From Pseudomonadota bacterium (GTDB taxonomy: Bacteria > Pseudomonadota > Alphaproteobacteria > Reyranellales > Reyranellaceae), in assembly GCA_023436825.1 (NCBI GenBank), contig JAEZHS010000371.1, positions 1 through 13,964 on the forward strand: a stretch of DNA of 13,964 nt. The letters run 5' to 3'. Of the stretch, positions 1-6,402 are shown piece after piece. Position 1 is the stretch's first letter. Every line of letters begins with the position of its first letter. Below the pieces are notes generated by a model. It ran no database searches. It was not told the DNA's origin and was given only the letters and a program-made list of their open reading frames with translations. The translations under genes and the position numbers were made by a program.

Positions 1-141
1 GTGCGGGTCGAGGCGGCCGTAGCTCGCGGCATAGGGACCTGTCCTGCGGCGCGGGCCGCCCTTGCGCGGTGTCTCCGGGGCCGTCGCGACGCCTGCGCAG
101 GCTATCATAGCGACGGCAGCCAGACTCAGAAGTTTTCGCAT
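1..141 (-). CDS. Secreted or lipoprotein-like protein, N-terminal part only (runs off the window)
   Basis: The minus strand starts at ATG 141-139 and stays open for 47 codons to the window edge, so the C-terminus is missing. The first residues, M-R-K-L-L-S-L-A-A-V-A-M-I-A-C-A-G-V-A-T-A, form a typical signal peptide: a basic N-region, a hydrophobic core and an A-T-A cleavage site. The stretch after it is rich in Pro, Arg and Gly. M-I-A-C could be a weak lipobox, giving a lipoprotein instead. An AAGAGGGA-type ribosome binding site lies just upstream of the start. The gene diverges from the EthD-like gene at 219. I do not recognise the family; export to the envelope is the only supported inference. 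Confidence 0.7.
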   Translation of the reverse strand, partial: MRKLLSLAAVAMIACAGVATAPETPRKGGPRRRTGPYAASYGRLDPH

Positions 142-218
142 CTTCCATCCCTCTTGAATTTTGTCGTTGGCGCGCATTCCATCCCTACTGGATGTCGCGT
201 GCAAGAGGAATGCCGAAA

Positions 219-554
219 ATGACCGCCTTGCCGAATTGCCTGCTCATAGTGACGGCCGAGGTCGAAGCCGCGGTCGAGGCCGACTGGAACCGCTGGTACG
301 ACGACGTGCACCTGCCCGATGCACTTGCCTGTCCAGGCGTGCTGGCCGGGCGGCGCTATGTGACCTCGGGCGAGGTGTCGGAAAGTGACCGCGGCCAGGG
401 CCGACGGACGAAGACGAAGCTTTACACGACGGTCTACGAACTTGCATCGCCCGCTGCGGTCGAAACCAAGGAGTTCAACGCCATGCGCGGCTGGGCGAAC
501 TTCGCGCCCCACGTCCGCTCGCAGACCAGGGTTGTGGTGCCGGTGGCGGGCTGA
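219..554 (+). CDS. EthD-like dimeric alpha/beta-barrel small protein
   Basis: This 111-residue protein has the look of a ferredoxin-like dimeric alpha/beta-barrel. It has an N-terminal beta strand (C-L-L-I-V-T-A), then W-N-R-W-Y-D-D-V-H-L-P-D followed by A-C-P-G-V-L-A-G-R-R-Y. This W-x-x-W-Y-x-x-x-H-x-P-x-x-L/A-x-x-P-G-V pattern is typical of EthD and related small proteins, often found near degradation genes. A second strand set (L-Y-T-T-V-Y-E-L) follows, and the C-terminus has V-R-S-Q-T-R-V-V-V-P-V. ATG 219 is chosen because AGAGGA sits 9 nt before it; in-frame ATGs at 192 and 210 lack that spacing. Catalytic function cannot be assigned: homologues range from stress-response barrels to accessory proteins for ring oxidation. 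Confidence 0.75.
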   Translation: MTALPNCLLIVTAEVEAAVEADWNRWYDDVHLPDALACPGVLAGRRYVTSGEVSESDRGQGRRTKTKLYTTVYELASPAAVETKEFNAMRGWANFAPHVRSQTRVVVPVAG

Positions 555-564
555 GACTGGTGGC

Positions 565-605
565 CACCCTTCGAGACGCCGCGCTTGGCGCGGCTCCTCA
601 GGGTG
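565..605. repeat. REP-like palindromic hairpin after the EthD-like gene
   Basis: The outer arms CACCCT (565-570) and AGGGTG (600-605) and the inner arms GCCGCGC (578-584) and GCGCGGC (588-594) pair perfectly around a TTG loop. Between them are TCGAGAC and TCCTC segments that pair partly. This layout (CCTTCGAGAC, GC stem, CTCCTCAGGGTGAGG) is, from memory, a very common dispersed repeat in Bradyrhizobium-like alphaproteobacteria. It starts 10 nt after the stop of the preceding gene and may act as a transcript end. Its sequence differs from the other repeat family in this window. Confidence 0.7.
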
Positions 606-675
606 AGGTGGTGTCGGGGCTGGCGTGACGCGCCCCAAGCACGCAACCCGCGGGCTGTCGGCACATTATCTCTGC

Positions 676-1113
676 ATGCAAGTCTGTGAAGTCATGACCC
701 GCCAGGTAGAGACGGTGGCGCCGGATGCCTCGCTGCAGCAGGCGGCGATGGCCATGGAGGCGATGGGCGTGGGCTCGTTGCCGGTCTGCCGGGGTCGCCG
801 GCTGGTCGGTACCCTGACCGATCGCGACATCGTCGTGCGCGGCGTGGCCACCGGTCGCTCGCCGGTCGAGATGCAGGTGCGCGAGTGCATGACCGAGGAC
901 ATCTCCTGGGCTTTCGAGGAAGAGGACGCCGAGGAGGTGCTGGAGCGCATGAAGACGCTGCAGGTGCGAAGGCTCGCCGTGCTCGACAAGGACAAGAACC
1001 TGGTCGGGATCGTGTCCCTGGGCGACATCGCCACCGAACCGCGCGCCGCTGATCTCAAGGAGGTCGGCGAGGCAATCGCGGAGATTTCGGAGCCGTCACG
1101 GCCGCATAAGTAG
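676..1113 (+). CDS. Tandem CBS-domain protein
   Basis: A 145-residue protein made of two CBS motifs. The first covers about residues 1-60 (V-M-T-R-Q-V-E-T-V-A-P-D-A-S-L, G-V-G-S-L-P-V-C, L-V-G-T-L-T-D-R-D-I-V-V-R). The second covers about residues 70-130 (V-R-E-C-M-T-E-D-I, R-R-L-A-V-L-D-K-D-K-N-L-V-G-I-V-S-L-G-D-I-A). Stand-alone CBS pairs usually bind adenine nucleotides and act as energy or redox sensors in the cytoplasm; the ligand here is unknown. ATG 676 is preferred because CBS proteins of this type start as M-x-V-x-x-V-M-T. The in-frame GTG at 625 would reach back towards the REP-like hairpin. No strong ribosome binding site is visible before 676, so the start is moderately sure. The gene converges on the gamma-glutamyltransferase-like gene with a palindromic repeat between them. 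Confidence 0.85.
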   Translation: MQVCEVMTRQVETVAPDASLQQAAMAMEAMGVGSLPVCRGRRLVGTLTDRDIVVRGVATGRSPVEMQVRECMTEDISWAFEEEDAEEVLERMKTLQVRRLAVLDKDKNLVGIVSLGDIATEPRAADLKEVGEAIAEISEPSRPHK

Positions 1114-1149
1114 TCTTCCAGGATAGCTGGCCACCTGGCGCGCTCATGT

Positions 1150-1212
1150 TCTTCCGGACCGCGCGCGTCTCGCGCGCCTCAAGAGCGCGCCGGACGCGCG
1201 CAGTCCGGAAGA
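1150..1212. repeat. Palindromic repeat family, copy A (between convergent genes)
   Basis: The left arm 1150-1177 begins TCTTCCGGACCGCGCGCGTC. The right arm 1185-1212 is its reverse complement at about 25 of 28 positions, with a 7-nt loop. The same core recurs at 7571, 9206 and 13922. Copy A lies between the stop codons of the CBS gene (plus) and the gamma-glutamyltransferase-like gene (minus), where a two-way transcription terminator would be useful. A CATGA-ATCATGAG tail follows, resembling the CATGATCAT tails of copies B and C. Confidence 0.85.
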
Positions 1213-1234
1213 GCATGAATCATGAGCGCTCCGA

Positions 1235-2830
1235 TCAAGCCGGCACGCAGTACCCGTCGCGACGCGGATCGCAGCCGCCGGTGAAGGTGCCGTCCCTGAG
1301 CGCCACGGCCTGCATGCCGCCGACCTTCATCGTCCAGTCCGGGCCCGAGCTGAGGTCGTGGCCTCGGTTGCGCAGCTCGTCGCGCACCTGGGCGTCGACC
1401 CGTGATTCCAGCAGCACGGCGCGGCCGTCGGTGAGACGCGCGCGCGGCGCCTCGATCGCCTGCTGCAAGGGCAGGCCGTAATCGATGTACTGCACCATGG
1501 CCTGCGCCTGAGTCTGCAGGATGCCGTAGCTGCCGGGCGTGCCCAGCGCCAGCACCGGCTTGTCGCCCTCGGTGACGATCGAGGGCGCCACGCAAACCGG
1601 CATGGGATCGCCCTGCTTCACGCGGTTGGGGCTCGCGGGATTCACGTCGGCCCAGTAGAGGAAGTTGTTGAGGCACACCCCGGTGCCGGGAACGACCACG
1701 CCCGAGCCGAACACGCTGCCGAGGCTCTGGGTGACACACACCATGTTGCCGTGGCGATCGGCGATGGAAAACGACGTGGTGTGGCCGTCGGTCGCCGGCG
1801 CCGTCCACTGCTCGGTCGGGCCCGTGACCGGGCTGCCGTCGCGCACCCGCGCCCGCAGGCTCTCGACATGGCCATCGGACAGGAGCTCGGCCAGCTTCTG
1901 CTGCGAGGGCACGCCGGTGGCGATGCGCACGCCCGCCGCGATGCGGATGGCGCGCAGCACGGTGTCGATATGGTCGGTGCCGTTGCGCTGCATTTTGGCG
2001 AGGTCGAAGCCTTCGAGGATGCGCAGCGTCAACAGGTACTGGAACGCCTCGCAGGGCGGCGGCGGCACGTGGATGGTGCGGCCGCGATAGGTCGCCGCCA
2101 CCGGGTCGATCCACTGCGCCTTCATGTCCATGAGGTCTTCCAGGGTGAGCGTCCCGCCCAGTTCGACGATGCGGTCGATCAACTTCTGGCCCAGCGCCCC
2201 TCCGTAGAGCAGCGATGGCCCTTCGGCCGCCAGCGCCTCCAGGGTCCTGGCGAGGTCGGCCTGCCGCAGCACCGCGCCCTGCATCGGCTTGCCGCCCTCG
2301 ATGCCTTCGAGATAGGTGCGCGACCATTCGGGATAGAGCTTGGCCTGATTGCGCAGCTCGTAAGTGACGCCGCCGATCTCCTCGACGTTGAACTCGATCA
2401 GGCCGAAGCCATCGCGGGCGATGGCGATCGCCGGCGCGAACAGCTCGGGCAGCTCCTTGGTGCCATAGGCGTCGACCATCTCGCACCAGCCCGCCAGATT
2501 GCCCGGCGTCCCGACGGCGATCGGCCCGCGCAGCACCTGCTCGCGGTTGCTCAGCCGGTCGAGTGGAAACTTGCGCGGGATGAGGCCCAGGAAGTTGAGC
2601 GAGCGCACGCGCCGCTCGGACGCGATGTAGCAGGTCGCCATGCCCTGTCCCGCCAGGCCCGACATGTAGGGCTCGACGACATTCAGGGTCGCGGCCGTCG
2701 CTGCGGCGGCATCGAAGGCGTTGCCGCCGTTGCCCAGCACGCGCGCGCCGGCGGCGGCGGCCAGCGGATGGGCGGCGGCCACCATGCCGTGCCGCGATGC
2801 GATTGTCGGACGCTTGCCATGCTGCAACAT
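1235..2830 (-). CDS. Gamma-glutamyltransferase family protein (Ntn-hydrolase)
   Basis: This 531-residue protein has the full gamma-glutamyltransferase layout. The N-terminal part carries A-A-A-H-P-L-A-A-A-A-G and G-N-G-G-N-A-F-D-A-A (about residues 18-42). The self-cleavage site is H-T-T-S-F-S-I-A-D, which places the catalytic N-terminal Thr of the small subunit at residue 351. G-N-M-V-C-V-T-Q-S-L-G-S-V-F-G-S-G follows, then C-L-N-N at 386-389 and L-G-T-P-G-S near residue 430, equivalent to the family's G-S-P-G-G loop. Family members cleave gamma-glutamyl bonds (glutathione), or act as acylases or oxamate amidohydrolase-like enzymes. Unlike classic periplasmic GGT it has no signal peptide, so a cytoplasmic role is likely and the substrate is open. 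The start ATG at 2830 has GGGAG about 7 nt upstream. It diverges from the SsuD-like gene across 99 bp that probably hold both promoters. Confidence 0.93.
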   Translation of the reverse strand: MLQHGKRPTIASRHGMVAAAHPLAAAAGARVLGNGGNAFDAAAATAATLNVVEPYMSGLAGQGMATCYIASERRVRSLNFLGLIPRKFPLDRLSNREQVLRGPIAVGTPGNLAGWCEMVDAYGTKELPELFAPAIAIARDGFGLIEFNVEEIGGVTYELRNQAKLYPEWSRTYLEGIEGGKPMQGAVLRQADLARTLEALAAEGPSLLYGGALGQKLIDRIVELGGTLTLEDLMDMKAQWIDPVAATYRGRTIHVPPPPCEAFQYLLTLRILEGFDLAKMQRNGTDHIDTVLRAIRIAAGVRIATGVPSQQKLAELLSDGHVESLRARVRDGSPVTGPTEQWTAPATDGHTTSFSIADRHGNMVCVTQSLGSVFGSGVVVPGTGVCLNNFLYWADVNPASPNRVKQGDPMPVCVAPSIVTEGDKPVLALGTPGSYGILQTQAQAMVQYIDYGLPLQQAIEAPRARLTDGRAVLLESRVDAQVRDELRNRGHDLSSGPDWTMKVGGMQAVALRDGTFTGGCDPRRDGYCVPA

Positions 2831-2929
2831 CGGAACTCCCTCGAAAGGCGCGGCGCGGATCGTGCCTGCTCGGCGGCGTTACGACCAGCAACAATTGCAC
2901 CGGAGCGCCTGCCGCAGCACAATCGAGGC

Positions 2930-4033
2930 ATGCAGCGGGACGGACAGCAACACGGGCGCAGACTGGAATTCGGCTGGTTCCTGCCGACGGCGGGCGATAC
3001 GACAGCCTATGGCTTGGCCAGTGCACAGGTAGCGTCGTCGCTGCCGCTGTTCGACCGAGTCGTCGCGGCGGCCGAGGCGGCGGGCTTCGAATACATGCTG
3101 GTCCCGGTGCAGACCGCGTGCTGGGAGGCCTGGATCTCGAGCGCGATGATGGTCGCGCGCTCCAGGTCGATCCGCATGCTGGTGGCGGCGCGGCCGTCCT
3201 ATATCAATCCCGTGCTGCTGGCCAAGATGATCGCGACCTTCGACCAGCTCTCGGGCGGCCGCATCTGCATCAACCTGATCGCGGGCCAAAGCGAGGCCGA
3301 GAACGAGTCCGAAGGCATCAAGTGGGGCAAGCAGGAGCGCTACGAGATCATGGACGAGGAGGTCTCGATCCTGAAGGCACTGTGGACCGCGCGCGGCCCG
3401 CTCACCTACGACGGCAAGTTCTATCAGCTCAAGGGCGCGCAGATCCGGCCGCATCCGCTGCAGAAGCCGTACCCGAAGTTCTATCTCGGCGGCGGCTCGC
3501 AGCAGGCCTGGGAGATCTCGGCCAAGCATTCCGACGTGCACCTGTTCTGGGGCGACACCTACGAGCGCATCCGCGCCAACATGGCCGTGATCCGCGGCAT
3601 GGCGGCCAGGCATGGCCGCGACAACGATATCGGCTTCGGCATGCGCCTGCAGATTGTCTGCCGCCAGAGCGAGAAGGAGGCCTGGGAGTTCGCCCATGAG
3701 CTGGTGGGACATGCCAGCGAAGCGCAAAAGGCCTTCGTGAAGGAGCGCTTCGCGACCTCCGAGGCCAATCGCCGGGTACGCGAGCTTGCGGCCCAGGGCG
3801 AGGTGATCGAGCGCAACCTGTGGACCGGCATCACTCAGGTGCGGCCGGGGGCAGGCATCGCCATCGTCGGCACGCCCGAGCAGTGCGCCGAGACCCTGCA
3901 GGACTTCATCGATCTCGGCTGCCACTCCTTCTGCCTCTCGGGATATCTGCACGACGAGGAGGCCGAGCGCTTCGGCAAATGGGTCATGCCCATCCTGCGC
4001 GACCGCAACCGCGAGCGCATGCTGGCGGCTTGA
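2930..4033 (+). CDS. SsuD-like LLM-class flavin-dependent monooxygenase
   Basis: A 367-residue luciferase-like monooxygenase that aligns by eye along its length with alkanesulfonate monooxygenase SsuD: E-F-G-W-F-L-P-T near residue 15, Q-T-A-C-W-E-A-W, A-A-R-P-S, F-D-Q-L-S-G-G-R, L-G-G-G-S, G-F-G-M-R-L and L-S-G-Y-L-H. SsuD uses FMNH2 from a partner reductase and O2 to split C-S bonds of sulfonates. Counterparts of its Cys54 (C64), Arg226 (R239), Arg297 (R305) and Tyr331 (Y339) are present, but SsuD His228 is Gln241 here. The substrate may therefore differ from a plain alkanesulfonate. ATG 2930 gives the normal family length; the frame happens to be open far upstream, opposite the neighbouring gene, but that part is not coding. 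The ribosome binding site is weak. No reductase or sulfonate transporter genes are adjacent. Confidence 0.92.
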   Translation: MQRDGQQHGRRLEFGWFLPTAGDTTAYGLASAQVASSLPLFDRVVAAAEAAGFEYMLVPVQTACWEAWISSAMMVARSRSIRMLVAARPSYINPVLLAKMIATFDQLSGGRICINLIAGQSEAENESEGIKWGKQERYEIMDEEVSILKALWTARGPLTYDGKFYQLKGAQIRPHPLQKPYPKFYLGGGSQQAWEISAKHSDVHLFWGDTYERIRANMAVIRGMAARHGRDNDIGFGMRLQIVCRQSEKEAWEFAHELVGHASEAQKAFVKERFATSEANRRVRELAAQGEVIERNLWTGITQVRPGAGIAIVGTPEQCAETLQDFIDLGCHSFCLSGYLHDEEAERFGKWVMPILRDRNRERMLAA

Positions 4034-4036
4034 GGG

Positions 4037-4258
4037 TCAGCCCTTCGCCTTCGGTGCGTCCCATTTGGACAAGGCGAGCCACCAGATGCACACGATGGGG
4101 CCGAAAAAGAACATGCCGATGCTTCCGGCGATCCAGCCGATGGCCGGTGCCTTGCCGGCACGCCGGCAAAGTCTGGACAGCGGGTAACCCCAAGGGATGA
4201 TCGAGGTGACGATGACGCCTACGACGACAATCAAATGCACCAGCTGAGGCTCGCCCAT
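4037..4258 (-). CDS. Small two-helix membrane protein, unknown function
   Basis: This 73-residue protein has two clear membrane segments. One is near residues 8-27 (H-L-I-V-V-V-G-V-I-V-T-S-I-I-P-W-G), and one near 40-63 is rich in Gly, Phe, Ile and Trp. A basic stretch between them (R-L-C-R-R-A-G-K) suggests a cytoplasmic loop, and the tail is K-W-D-A-P-K-A-K-G. ATG 4258 is supported by GGGAG 7 nt upstream. Its stop lies only 3 nt from the stop of the SsuD-like gene on the other strand, with no terminator between them. It diverges from the LysR gene. I do not recognise the family. Confidence 0.75.
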   Translation of the reverse strand: MGEPQLVHLIVVVGVIVTSIIPWGYPLSRLCRRAGKAPAIGWIAGSIGMFFFGPIVCIWWLALSKWDAPKAKG

Positions 4259-4342
4259 CGTCGTTCTCCCGTGTCGGTTCTGGCTTGAAGACGAGACGAA
4301 GAGGCTGAGCGTTACAGAGCATCCTGCTATGCTTGCAGCCTG

Positions 4343-5248
4343 ATGCCGCCTGCCGCGCTTCCCGACTTCAGCGCCCGTCAGCTCGAGGCGGTCCTGGCAC
4401 TGGTCGAGTATGGCAGCTTCGTCGCCGCCGCGGCCCGCCTGCGCATCTCCCAGCCGGCTTTGACGCGGGCCGTGAAACGGCTGGAAACCGAGCTTGGCGT
4501 GCGCCTGTTCGACCGCACGACGCGCCGCGTGCAGGTCACTGCCGCCGGCCGCGAGTTCGCTGCGGTCGCCGAGCGCATGTTGGCCGACCTCGGCATCACG
4601 GTGCAGAGCGTGCGGGAAGTGGCGCAGGAACGGCGCGGCCTGGTCGTTCTGTCGAGCGTCATGTCGGTGGCAGGGGCGGCCCTGCCGCGCCTGATCGCTG
4701 CTTATCGCGCCGATCGGCCGGGCGTGGAGATCCACATCCGCGAAAGCGTTCATGGATCGGTGCTCGAGGACGTGCGCAGCGGCGTCGCCGATTTCGCCTT
4801 GGGCTATGTCGACGAGCTGCCCGATTTTGCCGTCGGCACGGCGCTCGGCCGCGAGACGTTCTGTGTCGTGACCTCGGCCCGCCACAGGCTCGCCAACCGC
4901 CGCAAGCTCGGCCTGTCCGACCTCGCCGACCAGCCGATCGTGGCGCTGCCCACCGATTCGCGCACCCGGCGCACCATCGATGCGGCGGCGGCGATGGCGG
5001 GCGTACCATTGCGCCAGATGGTGGTCGTCACGCAGATCGCCACCTTGCTCGGCCTGGTCGCGGCCGACGTCGGCATCGGCATCGTGCCGCGCGGCGCCGT
5101 GCCGGCCGGCCGTAATTTGCGCGCGGTGCCACTCGAGCCGCGCCTGGTGCGACGCATCGGCGTGATCACCCTGCGCGAACGCGAGCCGACGCCGGCCGCC
5201 GCGGGATTCCTGGCATTGTTGCGGCGCGAGTGGCCGCGGCAGGATTGA
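4343..5248 (+). CDS. LysR-family transcriptional regulator
   Basis: A 301-residue LysR regulator of standard length. The winged helix-turn-helix occupies about residues 10-68 (R-Q-L-E-A-V-L-A-L-V-E-Y-G-S-F then A-A-R-L-R-I-S-Q-P-A-L-T-R-A-V-K-R-L-E, and L-F-D-R-T-T-R-R-V). The effector-binding domain follows from about residue 95 with two alpha/beta subdomains (A-D-F-A-L-G-Y, then L-V-A-A-D-V-G-I-G-I-V-P). It sits directly upstream of, and in the same direction as, the selenoprotein operon, and it diverges from the small membrane protein at 4258. The natural inference is that it controls one of these, with an unknown small-molecule inducer. No good ribosome binding site precedes ATG 4343, so translation may be from a very short leader. 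Confidence 0.93.
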   Translation: MPPAALPDFSARQLEAVLALVEYGSFVAAAARLRISQPALTRAVKRLETELGVRLFDRTTRRVQVTAAGREFAAVAERMLADLGITVQSVREVAQERRGLVVLSSVMSVAGAALPRLIAAYRADRPGVEIHIRESVHGSVLEDVRSGVADFALGYVDELPDFAVGTALGRETFCVVTSARHRLANRRKLGLSDLADQPIVALPTDSRTRRTIDAAAAMAGVPLRQMVVVTQIATLLGLVAADVGIGIVPRGAVPAGRNLRAVPLEPRLVRRIGVITLREREPTPAAAGFLALLRREWPRQD

Positions 5249-5270
5249 TGCCGAATTCGCAATAAACCTG

Positions 5271-5295
5271 TCTATCAAGTTGGTGTTGGCATAGA
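5271..5295. promoter_or_regulatory. Short inverted repeat upstream of the selenoprotein operon (possible LysR site)
   Basis: TCTAT (5271-5275) and ATAGA (5291-5295) form a 5-bp dyad with a 15-nt spacer that overlaps the predicted -35 box at 5286. The position suits an operator for the LysR regulator encoded just upstream. The arms are short and no clean T-N11-A LysR box is centred on the dyad, so this is only a candidate. Confidence 0.25.
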
Positions 5296-5313
5296 GACCT
5301 GCAGCGCTATGCT
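5286..5313 (+). promoter_or_regulatory. Predicted sigma70-type promoter of the selenoprotein operon
   Basis: TTGGCA (5286-5291; 5 of 6 to consensus) and TATGCT (5308-5313; 4 of 6) are separated by 16 nt. Transcription would start near 5320. That leaves a leader of about 15 nt holding the strong ribosome binding site GGAGGA (5324-5329), which is 5 nt before the GTG start at 5335. The intergenic gap is only 86 bp, so this is the only plausible place for a dedicated promoter; read-through from the LysR gene is also possible. Confidence 0.5.
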
Positions 5314-5334
5314 GCCGCCCTTCGGAGGAATCAC

Positions 5335-6399
5335 GTGCAGCTTTCTTCGCGGACTTACGACGCGGACAATATCGCCGCGGTCCAGGAGCTCTATCACAGC
5401 AACGGCTGGACCGACGGCCTGCCCATCGTGCCGCCGACCGCCGATGCGGTGCAGGCCTGCCTCGACTGGGCGATGATGCCGCCCGACCAGCTCATCGGCA
5501 TCGAACCGGTGCGCGGCCTTGCGGTCACGGCCGAGAAGCTCGCCGTCAATGCCGTGATGGCGGGCTGCCTGCCCATGCATTTCCCGGTCGTCATCACCGC
5601 CTGGACGGCGATGATGCAGGACGACTTCCTGATGCATGGCGCCACGGCCAGCACCGGCGGCTGCGCCGTGCTGGTGGTGCTGAACGGCCCGATCAGGGTC
5701 GAGCTCGGTGCCAGCGGTGGCTTCAATGCGCTGGGCAACAGCGATCGCGCAACGGCCGTGATCGGCCGCGCCATCCGGCTCTGCCTGATCAACCTGATGG
5801 ACGTGCGGCCGGGCGCCATCGACCGCTCGACCTTGGGTCATCCCGGCAAGTTCAGCTACTGCGTGGCCGAGGATGAGGAGGACACGACCTGGCTGTCGCT
5901 TGCCGAGCAGCGCGGCATCCCGAAAGAGGCTTCGGCGGTGACGGTGATGGCGGCAGGCGCGCCGCGTCAGCTCATGAATGAGTGGACGACCAGGCCCGAG
6001 GAGATCCTCGAGACCTTTGCCGCCGAGATGCGCGCCAATCTGCGGCACTATTCGATCCATCCCGGCAACTACGCGCTGATCATTCCCAAGCAGCTGCGCG
6101 AGCACCTGCAGGCCGCCAAGTGGAGCAAGACCGACATCGCCAACTTCATCCATGAGCGGGCACGCATCCATCGCCGCGAATGGGCCGAGGTCGGCAAGGG
6201 CGCCGTGGTGCGCGACCGCGGCGACAGCGTTTATCCGGCGATGGACTCGCCGGACCAGCTCTTGGTCGTCGCCGCGGGCGGTCCCGCCGGCGGCTTCGGC
6301 GCCGTCATTCCCCCGTGGCTCGGCAACAAGAGCCATGCCGTCACCATGGCCATCGGCGCCTGCGTCGACTGCGAGCCGCCCAAGAAGGAGCAGAGGTAG
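5335..6399 (+). CDS. Conserved protein of unknown function, operon partner of the UGSC selenoprotein
   Basis: A 354-residue soluble protein with no signal peptide or membrane segment. Near the N-terminus is a striking N-G-W-T-D-G-L-P-I-V-P-P-T motif (residues 23-35). Further on come M-H-G-A-T-A-S-T-G-G-C-A-V-L-V-V-L-N-G-P-I and a Gly/Ala-rich segment A-A-G-G-P-A-G-G-F-G-A-V-I-P-P-W. The end is C-V-D-C (Cys343, Cys346) followed by a charged tail. I recall proteins with this G-W-T-D-G-L-P motif as conserved hypotheticals in actinobacteria and proteobacteria, but I know no biochemical role. The GTG start has GGAGGA 5 nt upstream. The stop is 3 nt before the selenoprotein start, so the two are almost certainly translated together. 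A complex or shared redox reaction with the Sec protein is inferred from this pairing only. Confidence 0.85.
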   Translation: MQLSSRTYDADNIAAVQELYHSNGWTDGLPIVPPTADAVQACLDWAMMPPDQLIGIEPVRGLAVTAEKLAVNAVMAGCLPMHFPVVITAWTAMMQDDFLMHGATASTGGCAVLVVLNGPIRVELGASGGFNALGNSDRATAVIGRAIRLCLINLMDVRPGAIDRSTLGHPGKFSYCVAEDEEDTTWLSLAEQRGIPKEASAVTVMAAGAPRQLMNEWTTRPEEILETFAAEMRANLRHYSIHPGNYALIIPKQLREHLQAAKWSKTDIANFIHERARIHRREWAEVGKGAVVRDRGDSVYPAMDSPDQLLVVAAGGPAGGFGAVIPPWLGNKSHAVTMAIGACVDCEPPKKEQR

Positions 6400-6402
6400 A
6401 TC

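Noticed and set aside
126..638. Minus-strand 170-residue open frame
   Set aside because: It is a shadow of the EthD-like gene, passes through the REP-like hairpin, and shows no domain pattern.
1751..2929. Long plus-strand open frame that would extend the SsuD-like protein by 393 residues
   Set aside because: It is the complement of the gamma-glutamyltransferase-like gene; the composition is arginine-rich and unlike any domain, and the SsuD homology begins after 2930.
4259..5278. Minus-strand frame upstream of the 73-residue membrane protein
   Set aside because: It lies opposite the LysR gene, and the membrane protein has its own ribosome binding site at ATG 4258.
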